Positions 1-8,192 of a stretch of DNA of 64,000 nt are shown here, in pieces. The stretch comes from UBA4802 sp964509195. Lineage in GTDB: Bacteria > Spirochaetota > UBA4802 > UB4802. How positions within the stretch are numbered: position 1 is the stretch's first letter; each line of letters begins with the position of its first letter. The translations under genes and the position numbers were made by a program. The stretch covers positions 1-64,000 of the forward strand of contig CAZDWJ010000008.1 of assembly GCA_964509195.1 (NCBI GenBank), in the 5' to 3' direction. The notes under the pieces are model-generated. The model was not told where the DNA came from, did no database searches, and saw only the letters and a list, made by a program, of their open reading frames with translations.

Positions 1-28
1 ATTTACCAACTTATTTTTCAAGCATTTT

Positions 29-54
29 TGTAACGGTTTCGTTGAAGCGTTACA
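29..54. repeat. Small inverted repeat downstream of the MFS gene
   Basis: TGTAACG (29-35) and CGTTACA (48-54) form a 7-bp perfect inverted repeat with a 12-base loop. It lies beyond the 3' end of the minus-strand transporter gene. It lacks a U-tract in that direction, so it is a weak terminator candidate at best. Confidence 0.25.
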
Positions 55-121
55 GTTTTGACATAAAGACGCTTGTGTTCAGGTTACAGTAAATCTATAT
101 AATACTGTTATCTCTTCTGTA

Positions 122-1486
122 TCATATCGTTGTTGTTTTTCTGCGTTGTACCACTGTTGTAAGTATATCTGCCAGCTTGTGGTCTGTCAATGGATAAAAA
201 ATAAAAGGAATGGTGCCAATGATGCAACTGATTGCAGGTACAATAGTTATTGCAAAGAATGCCCCGTTTTGAATTGCAGGAGTAATGGTAACTCCTGATG
301 AATACCCAATAGCAACCATAACCATCCCAAATACCAGTGTGGCAAGTGCACCCATTAGCTTGGAAATAAATGTAAGCCCTGCAAAGCTCACGCCTTCATT
401 GCGCTTGCCAGTTTTAAATTCATAATGGTCAACACAATCAGCAATCATAGCAGTCTGTACCACAATAAAAAAGCCGGTAAAAAAGCCTGAAACAAAAAGC
501 ATACACACAAAAACCCATAGATTGCCATATCCAATGAAATACATTGCTACATATACTACAGCTGCAACAATACTTGAAGCTATCATCAGAGTTTTCTTTG
601 ACATATATCGCAACACCAATGGAGTTATGAGGTTAGAGATAATAATGGCAGCAATTAGTGCGCCACCAAGCAGTGTAAATATTTTTTCATCCCCAAACAC
701 AATGACTGCCACAACAGCACCACCAACCTGTACGATGTTTCGCCCAAAGTTTAATGAACTTCCCAGTAAAACTAGCAGAAATGGTTTGTTAGTAACTATC
801 GCTTTGAGCATTTGTTTTATAGATTGTTTTTGTTGTGGGAGAGGTACTTTTTCTTCAGTGTTGAAAAAAGCTAACGTAAAAAGGCTCATGCCAATTATTG
901 AAACAATCATAGCAGTGCGCGTCCATCCTGCGGCAGTAGTTTTATCGGCACAACTGAGCCAGTGGGCAAGCAGAGGGCTTGCAATAATGGTGACTGCTAA
1001 TGCTATTGCCTGTAAGGTCCGTGCAAGGGCAATAAGGCTTACCCTGTCTGATATTGTAACAGTAATAGAACCTGCCAACCCCCAGTAAGGAACATCGGCA
1101 ATTGTGTAAATCATTCCCCATAGTACGTATACAATGCCAAAATAAATAAGTTTGTATGTTTCTGTAGTTTGGGGAATTGCAAAAAGCATAATAGTTAACA
1201 GTGCAATTGGAAATGCAGTGAACAAAATATATGGCCGCAATTTACCCCAGCGGGTACGTGTATGGTCAACCAGCATGCCCATAATAAAATCGTTGATGGC
1301 ATCCCATATCTTGGCTCCTGTTATAATGGCAGTGAGTGCAGCAATGCCTTTTGTACTAAAACCAACAGCTTCATATAAGTACACCAGCATAAATGTTACA
1401 GTAAATGTGATGACCATGTTTTGCCCAAACCCGGCAGCAGCAAAAGAGTATTTTTCTTTACCAGATAGTTGTGTGGTTGAAGACAT
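122..1486 (-). CDS. GPH-type MFS sugar:cation symporter
   Basis: The 454-aa polytopic inner-membrane protein looks like a glycoside-pentoside-hexuronide:cation symporter of the major facilitator superfamily. It should import a sugar or glycoside with Na+ or H+. About 12 hydrophobic segments are visible. Near residues 55-85 the family signature is seen: a D-x3-D motif (AINDFIMGMLVD) followed by RTRWGKLRPY in the loop after TM2. The length matches the family. The ATG at 1484-1486 is preceded by AAGGAG (1493-1498 on the opposite strand), which supports the start. No sugar-catabolism genes lie next to it, so the substrate cannot be inferred. Family assignment is good; substrate is unknown. Confidence 0.85.
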   Translation of the reverse strand: MSSTTQLSGKEKYSFAAAGFGQNMVITFTVTFMLVYLYEAVGFSTKGIAALTAIITGAKIWDAINDFIMGMLVDHTRTRWGKLRPYILFTAFPIALLTIMLFAIPQTTETYKLIYFGIVYVLWGMIYTIADVPYWGLAGSITVTISDRVSLIALARTLQAIALAVTIIASPLLAHWLSCADKTTAAGWTRTAMIVSIIGMSLFTLAFFNTEEKVPLPQQKQSIKQMLKAIVTNKPFLLVLLGSSLNFGRNIVQVGGAVVAVIVFGDEKIFTLLGGALIAAIIISNLITPLVLRYMSKKTLMIASSIVAAVVYVAMYFIGYGNLWVFVCMLFVSGFFTGFFIVVQTAMIADCVDHYEFKTGKRNEGVSFAGLTFISKLMGALATLVFGMVMVAIGYSSGVTITPAIQNGAFFAITIVPAISCIIGTIPFIFYPLTDHKLADILTTVVQRRKTTTI

Positions 1487-1800
1487 TGTACGCTCCTTGA
1501 ATGAAAAAGAATAATTCAGACATACGATTACCAGTCACCCAAAATGCATACTGTCAATCTTAAGAAGATGCAGCATCTATTTTTTTTAAAAGAATTTATT
1601 CCATTTGCCAATATTTTAATAAATAAGGAAACTTCTAAAAAACAAATTATTAAGGATGTGAATTACTTTGTGTTTTATTCAAAGCTATGCGTTTAAGAAT
1701 AGACAGTTAACTATCTTCAAGATTATAAAAATAAAATCCAATTGATGATTGCAATTTTATTAGCATGATTAAATAAAATATATCAGAAGGTTATATTACT
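1487..1800. other. AT-rich non-coding stretch with one copy of a dispersed repeat
   Basis: There is no convincing gene here. At about 1609-1655 the sequence resembles 62258-62305: both contain AATAAGGA, then a variable base, then ACTTCTAAAAA and an AT-rich tail. The copies look like an ancient dispersed repeat. The rest is low-complexity AT-rich DNA. Confidence 0.5.
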
Positions 1801-1911
1801 ATGAAATCACGTACAATAATAGTAACCGGTGGCAATGCAGGAATAGGCAAAGCCATTGCCATTGAATTAGCAAAGCAGATACTTCATTGCGCGATAGACT
1901 CTGGAATGTAA
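1801..1911 (+). pseudogene. Truncated short-chain dehydrogenase/reductase (N-terminal remnant)
   Basis: The frame opens with ATG at 1801. It encodes a beta-strand plus an SDR cofactor-binding loop, TGGNAGIGKAIA, at residues 9-20, then a helix, and stops at 1909-1911 after only 36 residues. SDR enzymes are normally 240-280 aa. After the stop, other frames at 1912-1975 still look protein-like (KFTADIAEVYIEII), which suggests an internal deletion plus frameshift rather than simple truncation. The fragment cannot be functional. It is not closely similar to the intact SDR at 52388. The Rossmann motif is clear; the nature of the 3' part is inference. Confidence 0.7.
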
Positions 1912-1968
1912 GTTTACAGCTGACATCGCTGAAGTTTACATAGAAATTATTGTGTACGCAACAGAACA

Positions 1969-2445
1969 TCATGTTGTTAAGTTTTTCAAACTTCCCTTAT
2001 TTTTAAAATACAAAACTTTTTCAATCTGAGCTACTGTAATCCCGGTTGCATCTTTCCACTCAATTGTGTATGTCCGTTCAACTGATTCTTTGTGTTGTAG
2101 TTCACGTTCTATAACATCAAATTCACCATCAGGAATTTTTATTTTTGCTATAAGGGATGTGCGTGCAGGTTTGAGAAAACGAATAGTTGAAGATTTGTCC
2201 CACAGTATGTATTTGTCTCTAAATTTTCGCAAAAACAAAGTAAAATGTACTCCATCAACTGCGCTGTAGATATGGCCGCCATATATGGTGCCAACAAAAT
2301 TTTTTGTGGTCCATGTATGGGGTAACTTTATATGTGCTTCAGTTTCATCAGGTGAAATATAGATTACTTTTCCTCCGGTTCTTTTATAAAAAGGTATGGA
2401 ATTAAAAAATAATTTTAAAAACAGTGATTTAACAGTAGTTTGCAT
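1969..2445 (-). CDS. DUF4442-type hotdog-fold thioesterase-like protein
   Basis: The 158-aa cytoplasmic protein has the hotdog pattern of the DUF4442/PaaI-like group. An N-terminal helix is followed by FVGTIYGGHIYSAVDGVH, the position of the long central helix, and then beta-strands ending IEKVLYF. Members are putative acyl-CoA thioesterases; the catalytic role here is unproven. The start is supported by GGGAGG about 8 bases upstream of ATG 2445. The gene lies 53 bp downstream of the marR gene on the same strand, so the two are probably co-transcribed and MarR-controlled. That would fit a lipid or acyl-thioester stress response. Confidence 0.7.
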   Translation of the reverse strand: MQTTVKSLFLKLFFNSIPFYKRTGGKVIYISPDETEAHIKLPHTWTTKNFVGTIYGGHIYSAVDGVHFTLFLRKFRDKYILWDKSSTIRFLKPARTSLIAKIKIPDGEFDVIERELQHKESVERTYTIEWKDATGITVAQIEKVLYFKNKGSLKNLTT

Positions 2446-2498
2446 ATAAACACCTCCCTATTATGGTACATATAGAGCCTTGTATATGGTATAAAATG

Positions 2499-2978
2499 CT
2501 ATGTATTTGCATTTAATAAAATCATATTTAATATATCCATAGCAACAGCCTGCTTTTTTGGAGGAATTGTAGATGTAATTTCTTTTGTTACAGCATCCAT
2601 TATTGCATGGATATCTTTTCTGATAGCTATGCCTTTTTCAGTTAACTGAACGATAATGGCTCTTCGGTCTTTAGGATCATGTATTCTTACTACAAGGCCA
2701 TCCTTTTCCATGCGGTCAATAAGCCCTGTCATGCTTGAAGGCTCCAGCCCTGCAAGTTTACCAAGGTCATTAATCTTAATACCTTCATCCCTGCCAAATT
2801 TGCCTAACATATTCCCCATCCCATCGTCCATCCATAGCCATAACAGCACGCCAATGTATGCCGGTTTTACAAAATCATATCCTGATTCAACTAACCGTTT
2901 TTTTAATAATGATGTAAGCGATAGCGATGCGCGAGTTACCAGGTAGTAGAGGCAATTATTGGGGTGTAGTGATTCCAT
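2499..2978 (-). CDS. MarR-family transcriptional regulator
   Basis: The 159-aa protein has the MarR layout: helical dimerisation segments at both ends and a winged helix-turn-helix in the middle. The recognition region is near residues 70-100 (LAGLEPSSMTGLIDRMEKDG) and the wing has the typical DPKDRRAIIVQLT signature. MarR proteins usually bind palindromes at their own promoters and release on binding small phenolic or lipophilic ligands. A perfect inverted repeat at 3005-3025, just upstream, is a good autoregulatory operator candidate. The DUF4442 gene follows in the same orientation and is a probable target. The ligand is unknown. Confidence 0.88.
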   Translation of the reverse strand: MESLHPNNCLYYLVTRASLSLTSLLKKRLVESGYDFVKPAYIGVLLWLWMDDGMGNMLGKFGRDEGIKINDLGKLAGLEPSSMTGLIDRMEKDGLVVRIHDPKDRRAIIVQLTEKGIAIRKDIHAIMDAVTKEITSTIPPKKQAVAMDILNMILLNANT

Positions 2979-3004
2979 AGAAATCCTTTTTCATAATATA
3001 CGCA

Positions 3005-3025
3005 TACGTATATTATGTATACGTA
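3005..3025. promoter_or_regulatory. Candidate MarR operator (perfect inverted repeat)
   Basis: TACGTATA (3005-3012) and TATACGTA (3018-3025) are 8-bp perfect inverted arms separated by 5 bases. They start 27 bp upstream of the marR start codon. Size, spacing and position fit a MarR dimer site overlapping the promoter. Binding itself is inferred. Confidence 0.55.
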
Positions 3026-3379
3026 ATATAGTCAAGCATTTTTTATAAAAAATGTTATGAATGTGCATGGGCGAAAAAGAAATATTACGATAACTATAAT
3101 CTTTATGTCTTAACGAATATAATTAGTTTAAACAATATGTTTGAAATGGTTCAATGAATAATTTGCTTTACAGTAAGTTTTTTTAAATAGCGTTGTTATA
3201 TATTGGTTATAGTTAAGATGATTCAATTGCTCACCTTGTGTCAGTTGAAATTATATAAAAAAATGTGAGAATTTTTTCCAGATGGCCTTATCAAAGAAGA
3301 CGTAGTTAAATAAACAAATATAGAACCTATAGCAAAAAAATCAAATGAAGATGAAATCTTTCCCATATTCTAAATCTAC
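3026..3379. other. Intergenic region without a recognisable gene
   Basis: This AT-rich stretch lies between marR (minus) and tRNA-Val (plus). Short protein-like patches occur near 3290-3370 but are interrupted by stops. I see no intact gene and no convincing RNA fold until the tRNA promoter. Confidence 0.4.
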
Positions 3380-3409
3380 TTGACAAAAACGTTTTTGTGC
3401 TTTTTTATA
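3380..3409 (+). promoter_or_regulatory. Candidate tRNA-Val promoter with embedded palindrome
   Basis: TTGACA at 3380-3385 is a perfect -35 hexamer. TTTATA at 3404-3409 follows at 18 bp, and the tRNA begins 13 bases later. A perfect 16-bp palindrome, ACAAAAAC/GTTTTTGT (3383-3398), overlaps the -35 and spacer. It may be a regulator site or a chance AT feature. Confidence 0.45.
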
Positions 3410-3422
3410 GTGATAATTACCT

Positions 3423-3496
3423 GGGCGATTAGCTCAGCAGGTCAGAGCGCCTGCCTCACATGCAGGAGGTCACTGGTTCGAATCCGGTATCGCCCA
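3423..3496 (+). tRNA. tRNA-Val (anticodon CAC)
   Basis: The cloverleaf is complete. Acceptor GGGCGAT pairs with ATCGCCC, D-stem GCTC with GAGC, anticodon stem CCTGC with GCAGG around loop CTCACAT (anticodon CAC, valine GTG codons), and T-stem ACTGG with CCGGT around TTCGAAT. The discriminator is A3496. CCA is not encoded, as the next bases are CATC. The gene overlaps the 3' end of the convergent phosphopantetheinyl transferase gene by 55 bp. Confidence 0.95.
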
Positions 3497-4158
3497 CATC
3501 CATAAAGAAATCTAACGAGATCATCATGCGTCATTACATACTTCCGTAGTAAGACTTTTTCTAAGGTACTATCGCCAATTGCAATTCCACATATATACTT
3601 GTTCCGTACCTTAAAGTATGTTAACAACAGTGTGTGCGGATTTTGAATTGTATTATACGCTAACGCATGTGTAAGCGATAACTCCTGTGATTTGGCAATT
3701 GCTTCTTTAAGTGTCCACAGTTGTATAAAGCGCCTATTTTTCCCCCATGGAAGGTGATTAATGTAGGTTTGTTCAGTTGAGGCAAAGTAGCGCTGCATGA
3801 TTGTGTTCCGATACGCTACATGACGAGTGCAAGGTTCAATGTCAATGCCGTGCCGTTTGTGAAACAAAGACGCAGCAACAGCGTCGTGTGTATGTGACAG
3901 CGATATATAGAATGTCTGATTGTTGTGTAAAGCTGTTCGCGTAGTGCTGTTGTAATTTAGTGTATCAAAGCCTGCAAGTTTTAAAAGCGCTTTCAATGCG
4001 CATCTTGATACTAAATATTCAGCCTTTTTGCTATCGGATTGCAATAAATTATACTGGCTCTTTTCCTTATCTGAAAGTACCGAAAAAAGATATTCTTTGT
4101 CTTGTGTTAATATGGTGGTGTAGCGAATACACAGGAAATGTAATACTGGGTTATCCAT
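3442..4158 (-). CDS. 4'-phosphopantetheinyl transferase (Sfp/AcpT type)
   Basis: The protein should transfer the phosphopantetheine arm of CoA to acyl or peptidyl carrier proteins. From the ATG at 4158 it has 238 aa. SLSHT is at 86-90, the Mg2+ motif GIDIE at 104-108 (D106, E108) and WTLKEA at 148-153 (E152), all in the order of the Sfp superfamily. An upstream TTG at 4212 would add 18 residues of unlikely sequence, so I prefer 4158. The last roughly 18 codons run antisense through tRNA-Val; their translation (RIRTSDLL) is the typical product of an antisense tRNA, so the natural C-terminus may have been replaced when the genes became overlapped. No carrier-protein cluster is adjacent. Confidence 0.8.
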   Translation of the reverse strand: MDNPVLHFLCIRYTTILTQDKEYLFSVLSDKEKSQYNLLQSDSKKAEYLVSRCALKALLKLAGFDTLNYNSTTRTALHNNQTFYISLSHTHDAVAASLFHKRHGIDIEPCTRHVAYRNTIMQRYFASTEQTYINHLPWGKNRRFIQLWTLKEAIAKSQELSLTHALAYNTIQNPHTLLLTYFKVRNKYICGIAIGDSTLEKVLLRKYVMTHDDLVRFLYGCGRYRIRTSDLLHVRQAL

Positions 4159-4251
4159 ACTATGATATACAGGTGTGCAATTGTATTGACAGTGTGAAAG
4201 CAAACGGCACAAATTGCAAGGTTTTTATAGGATAAAGAAAGTAATAAAAGA

Positions 4252-4420
4252 TTTTCACGCAGGGAACGCAGTGCACGCAGACAAAGTGGGATGGAAAAGA
4301 CGAAAATTCCAAATTCTCCAAAACTCTGTGCTCTCGGCGGACTCTGCGTGAGGAAAAATGATGGGTTGCGCAGAGAACGCGGGGTACACGAAGAAAAGCA
4401 GGGAGAAGAAAGAGTATTCA
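4252..4420. repeat. GC-richer repeat-like intergenic element with ACGCAG motifs
   Basis: This stretch differs in composition from its surroundings. It contains repeated ACGCAG-type words (CACGCAGGGAACGCAG, CACGCAGACAAAG, CGCAGAGAACGCGG). TTTTCACGCAG at 4253-4263 and CTCTGCGTGAGGAAAA at 4342-4357 form an imperfect inverted repeat. Open frames on the minus strand here give low-complexity Ser/Arg/Leu peptides and are not genes. Similar ACGCAGAGAACGCAG-like elements are commonly seen as dispersed intergenic repeats in environmental bacterial genomes; that comparison is from memory. Confidence 0.5.
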
Positions 4421-4515
4421 AAAATATCTTGAAAAAGAAACAACTTCATGCCATCCTGTGATGTAAAGAAATATCAAATCACATTTTTAGAATTATCAAT
4501 AAACGGTGTAACTAT

Positions 4516-6246
4516 ATGCGCAAAACGAAAATAGTATGTACTATTGGACCCACAAGTGAATCCAAAGAGATGATAATAAAGCTTGTAAAAGCTGGAATGA
4601 ACGTGGCACGGCTCAATATGTCGCACTCAACGCAGGAAATGCATGCTCAGCGCATTGCAATTATACGGGAAGTGTCAAAAGAGCTGGATGTTCCTATTGG
4701 CATTTTAGCTGATTTACAGGGGCCAAAAATTCGTATTGGCACACTTAAAGAAAAAGTCATACTTGATCCAGGACAACAGTTTATCCTTACTACGCGAAGT
4801 GTGCCTGGAAATAGTGTTGCGGTAAGTGTTTCGTTAAAAGAACTTCCAGAATCAGTAGAGAAGGGGCAGACAATACTGATTGATGATGGACTGCTTGAAC
4901 TTCGGGTTGATCAGGTTGATAATACAGATATATACACCACTGTTATACGAGGTGGAGAACTAAAGGACAATAAAGGAATAAATCTGCCCAATGCATCTAT
5001 CAAGACAAGCTCAATTACACAAAAAGACATTCGCGATTTAGAGTTTGTCATAAAGCAGGATGTTGACATGATAGCGCTGTCATTTGTACGAAGCGCTCAT
5101 GATGTTGTGGAATTACGCAGCCTGATGGAAGAATTTGGTGGATCAATCCCTATTATCTCAAAGATAGAAAAGCATGAAGCTGTTTCAAATATTGATGAGA
5201 TTATTGCAGCTTCGCAGGGGATTATGGTGGCACGGGGTGATTTAGGTATTGAGATACCAATAGAACAGGTGCCGATAGTTCAGAAGATGATCATTGAAAA
5301 ATGCAATCAGCAGGCCAAACCGGTCATCACTGCAACGCAGATGCTTGATTCAATGATTCGCAATCCCATACCAACACGTGCAGAGGCTACTGATGTGGCC
5401 AATGCTGTTTTTGATGGCACTGATGCGCTTATGCTTTCAGGTGAAACTGCATTTGGTCAGTACCCGGTAGAAGCAGTAGAGACCATGGCGCGCATTGCTG
5501 AATATGCTGAAAAGACGTTTATCTATAAAGCAGCGATAGCAGAAAAAAAGATTTACACAAAATCCACCATTACTGATGCAATAGCGCTCTCTGCTCATGA
5601 GTCAGCAAAAACGTTAGGTGCTGATTGTATTCTTACTGCAACGCAGTCGGGATATACCGCACGAAAAATTTCAAAATATAAGCCACAGATTCCCGTGGTT
5701 GCTGTCACCACCAATAAGAAGGTGATGAATCAGCTGGCGTTATCGTATGGGGTTATTCCTTTGCAGATAAAACAGTGCTATGATATCAACGAACTGGTTG
5801 ATGAAGCAATAGCCATAGGGAAACAAAAAGATCTCATCCATAGTGGTGATTTACTCGTTATTACTGCGGGAATCCTTGCGGGGGTAACCGGTGGAACCAA
5901 TGTCATGCGGATTTATCTTCTGGCTGAAGAGATTGCGCAGGGCATTGGATTTGGCGAAGGAGTGGTGCGCGGTAGAATACAAAAGGGGCAATCCGTTGAG
6001 CTATCGCCCAATACTATTATTGTAGCGGATGATATTGCACAGATTAAAGGTGCAATGCCCAAAGCAGTAATTACCGGTGAGTGCAGTATTAGCTCGCCCA
6101 TTATTCACTATTGCCGGGAGAACAGTATTCCGGTTATTGGTGGCATTGATATTGAAAAGATTGATGTGGTTAATGAAGAGGATGTCACGCTTGATATTAT
6201 GCGCGGCACCATTTACAGGGGAACAGTTCATTTGCCATTCGAGTGA
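4516..6246 (+). CDS. pyk: Pyruvate kinase with C-terminal PEP-utiliser-like domain
   Basis: The enzyme converts phosphoenolpyruvate plus ADP to pyruvate plus ATP, the last step of glycolysis. The 576-aa chain opens with RKTKIVCTIGPTS. It contains the catalytic lysine region IISKIEKHEA (K216), the metal-site motif MVARGDLGIEI, and TATQMLDSMI...RAEATDVANAV of the barrel. The A, B and C domains end near residue 475. About 100 further residues (GVVRGRI to the end) form the swivelling extra C-terminal domain known from Bacillus-type enzymes, which explains the length against about 470 aa in E. coli. xseA starts 3 bases after the stop, so pyk, xseA, xseB and the lipoprotein gene appear to form one operon. 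Confidence 0.97.
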   Translation: MRKTKIVCTIGPTSESKEMIIKLVKAGMNVARLNMSHSTQEMHAQRIAIIREVSKELDVPIGILADLQGPKIRIGTLKEKVILDPGQQFILTTRSVPGNSVAVSVSLKELPESVEKGQTILIDDGLLELRVDQVDNTDIYTTVIRGGELKDNKGINLPNASIKTSSITQKDIRDLEFVIKQDVDMIALSFVRSAHDVVELRSLMEEFGGSIPIISKIEKHEAVSNIDEIIAASQGIMVARGDLGIEIPIEQVPIVQKMIIEKCNQQAKPVITATQMLDSMIRNPIPTRAEATDVANAVFDGTDALMLSGETAFGQYPVEAVETMARIAEYAEKTFIYKAAIAEKKIYTKSTITDAIALSAHESAKTLGADCILTATQSGYTARKISKYKPQIPVVAVTTNKKVMNQLALSYGVIPLQIKQCYDINELVDEAIAIGKQKDLIHSGDLLVITAGILAGVTGGTNVMRIYLLAEEIAQGIGFGEGVVRGRIQKGQSVELSPNTIIVADDIAQIKGAMPKAVITGECSISSPIIHYCRENSIPVIGGIDIEKIDVVNEEDVTLDIMRGTIYRGTVHLPFE

Positions 6247-6249
6247 TAT

Positions 6250-7557
6250 ATGATTGAGGAAATCGAAAATCATGAAACAGTGTATTCCGTTAGCGATATT
6301 ACGGGAATACTGAAGCAGCTGATTGAGTCAACGCCCCAGCTTAATGGCGTATGGATCAAGGGTGAGATTTCTAACCTTACCTACCATTCGTCGGGGCACA
6401 TCTATTTTTCGCTGAAAGATGAAGGTGCGGTAATACAGGCTGTGTTTTTTAAGCACGCAAACAAGAACCTTGACTTCAAGCTTGAAGAAGGTATGAGCGT
6501 TGTGGTGTTTGGTGGGGTTACTGTGTTTGAAAAACGTGGTTCGTATCAGTTTATTGTGTACCGTGTTCGCAAAGAGGGATTGGGTGAGCTATTACAAAAA
6601 ATTGAAAAGCTTAAGGAAAAATTACATAAAGAAGGGCTGTTTGCACCTGAACGAAAAAAGCCACTTCCGGCGTTGCCTAAACGTATAGGTGTGGTTACTT
6701 CGCCCACGGGTGCTGCTATCCGCGACATCATCAAGGTGGCAATGCGCCGCTTCCCCAACATTGAGATTGTACTTGCACCTGCAAAAGTACAGGGTGAGGG
6801 GGCTGTGGAGTCGATAGTTGCCGGAATACGTGAGCTGAATAATCCACAGTGGGGGGTGGATGTTATTATTGCCGGGCGTGGTGGTGGTTCGTTTGAAGAT
6901 TTGATGGCATTTAACGAAGAGCTGGTAGTGCGTGCGTTTGCTTCATCCCGTGTACCAATTATCTCTGCGGTAGGGCATCAGATTGACCATCCTTTGAGCG
7001 ATTTAGCTGCAGATGTTGCCGCACCCACGCCATCGGCAGCAGCTGAAATTGCTGTGCCGGTAAAAGCTGATCTTCTGGCTGCCATTGATAATTACACGGT
7101 GCGGATGGCAAGGCGTATTACAATGATGGTGCAGTCGTTTGCCAATCGCATTATGCTGATTGCAAAACGCCGTGTTTTTCAAAACCCTTTAAGCTTAGTT
7201 GAACACTATGAGCTTACATTAGCAGATACTGAAAACAGGCTACAGGTGGCAATGCACAAAAGGCTGACAACTGCAAAAGAACGGTTGAGTACAATAAAGG
7301 ATTTGCATCTTATCATAAAAAATAGATTGCAAAACTACTGGCACATCTTTATGATGCAGGCAAGTAAAATAGAGCATCTTTCTCCGGTGAGTGTTTTAAA
7401 ACGGGGATATTCTATAACAATGAAAGATGCTCACGTTGTGTCGTCAGTTACAGGTGTAACCCAGGGAGACAATGTAAAAATTATCCTGTATGATGGCTCA
7501 ATGCAATGCGAAGTCCAGACGTTGAGTGATGAGGTGAGCTTTGGAAAAAAAGGCTAA
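6250..7557 (+). CDS. xseA: Exodeoxyribonuclease VII large subunit
   Basis: This is the catalytic subunit of exonuclease VII, which degrades single-stranded DNA from both ends. The 435-aa protein has an N-terminal OB fold (residues about 10-105, with VWIKGEISNL and GHIYFSLKDE). The XseA catalytic region is near 130-250 (RIGVVTSPTGAAIRDI, AGRGGGSFEDL, SAVGHQIDHPLSDLAAD). A coiled-coil segment follows, and the C-terminus contains VLKRGYSI. All diagnostic motifs are intact. The 3' end overlaps xseB by 17 bp in another frame, consistent with translational coupling of the two subunits. Confidence 0.97.
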   Translation: MIEEIENHETVYSVSDITGILKQLIESTPQLNGVWIKGEISNLTYHSSGHIYFSLKDEGAVIQAVFFKHANKNLDFKLEEGMSVVVFGGVTVFEKRGSYQFIVYRVRKEGLGELLQKIEKLKEKLHKEGLFAPERKKPLPALPKRIGVVTSPTGAAIRDIIKVAMRRFPNIEIVLAPAKVQGEGAVESIVAGIRELNNPQWGVDVIIAGRGGGSFEDLMAFNEELVVRAFASSRVPIISAVGHQIDHPLSDLAADVAAPTPSAAAEIAVPVKADLLAAIDNYTVRMARRITMMVQSFANRIMLIAKRRVFQNPLSLVEHYELTLADTENRLQVAMHKRLTTAKERLSTIKDLHLIIKNRLQNYWHIFMMQASKIEHLSPVSVLKRGYSITMKDAHVVSSVTGVTQGDNVKIILYDGSMQCEVQTLSDEVSFGKKG

Positions 7558-7828
7558 AAGATTAACCTTTGAGGACGCATTGGATGAGCTTGAAGCAATA
7601 GCTTCAAAGTTAGAATCCGGAGAACTGACGTTAGAGCAGTCTATTCAGTATTACGAAAGAGGTGTGCACCTTGCGCAATTCTGCAGACAAAAGTTAGAAG
7701 AAGCGGAACGCAAGATTGAAGTGTTGCAAAGGCAGCCAGATGGTTCAGTACAGAAAAAATCAGTAAAGGTTAAAGGGGACACAGGAGAAATAGAAGATGA
7801 TGAAGATGTACAGGGTTCACTGCTGTAA
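7541..7828 (+). CDS. xseB: Exodeoxyribonuclease VII small subunit
   Basis: The 95-aa helical protein binds in several copies to XseA and is needed for exonuclease VII activity. The core FEDALDELEAIASKLESGEL (residues 9-28) and the helix that ends RKIEVLQ are classic XseB. The start is TTG at 7541, supported by GAGGTG at 7531-7536, five bases upstream; no ATG in frame would give the conserved N-terminus. It overlaps xseA by 17 bp and the next gene by 32 bp. The acidic, charged C-terminal tail extends beyond the usual 70-80 aa. Confidence 0.95.
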   Translation: MEKKAKRLTFEDALDELEAIASKLESGELTLEQSIQYYERGVHLAQFCRQKLEEAERKIEVLQRQPDGSVQKKSVKVKGDTGEIEDDEDVQGSLL

Positions 7829-8192
7829 GCTATTAGTGCTTGTTGTTATAAGTATGATGGCCTGCGGCAAAGAGGGACCGCTTCAGTTCTGTGAAGGCGT
7901 TGATAAAGACGGGAAACCAGTCAATTGCGGAACAGAATTTACCACAGGCGATATGACCTTGTATGTGACCGCACCGGAGCCTTTTGGCAGCAATACGGCA
8001 ACCATTGTAGTTTATGAAAAAAAGAAATACAGTCAACCAGAGTATACACGCATTGAGTCCTCAATAAATCCTGATCTTACCAGTGTTGCAATTCCATTCT
8101 CGCTCTATGCTGAAGGAACATACATTGTGTCGGTTATGGTTAAGGATAAGGAAATAGCCAGGGGAACCGTTACGGTTGTAGATACTTATTGA
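7797..8192 (+). CDS. Small lipoprotein of unknown function
   Basis: The 131-aa protein has a basic N-terminus, a hydrophobic stretch (KLLVLVVISMMAC) and a cysteine near position 23 in a lipobox-like context (MMACGK). It should therefore be lipidated and membrane-anchored. The mature part is rich in beta-strand patterns (TLYVTAPEPFGSNTATIVVYE, TYIVSVMVKDKEIARGTVTVV) and suggests one Ig-like or related beta-sandwich domain. AGGAGA lies 8-11 bases upstream of the first two ATGs. It overlaps xseB by 32 bp and its 3' end overlaps the convergent lspA by 7 bp. Its neighbour is the lipoprotein signal peptidase gene, which may be coincidence. I do not recognise the family. Confidence 0.7.
   Translation: MMKMYRVHCCKLLVLVVISMMACGKEGPLQFCEGVDKDGKPVNCGTEFTTGDMTLYVTAPEPFGSNTATIVVYEKKKYSQPEYTRIESSINPDLTSVAIPFSLYAEGTYIVSVMVKDKEIARGTVTVVDTY

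Noticed and set aside
3442..3496. C-terminal peptide RIRTSDLL of the PPTase as a functional domain
   Set aside because: It is antisense tRNA-Val translated in frame. Such peptides recur as artefacts in many annotations.
4107..4449. Minus-strand frames in the ACGCAG repeat
   Set aside because: They give low-complexity Ser/Arg/Leu peptides without ribosome-binding sites, and the repeat explains them.
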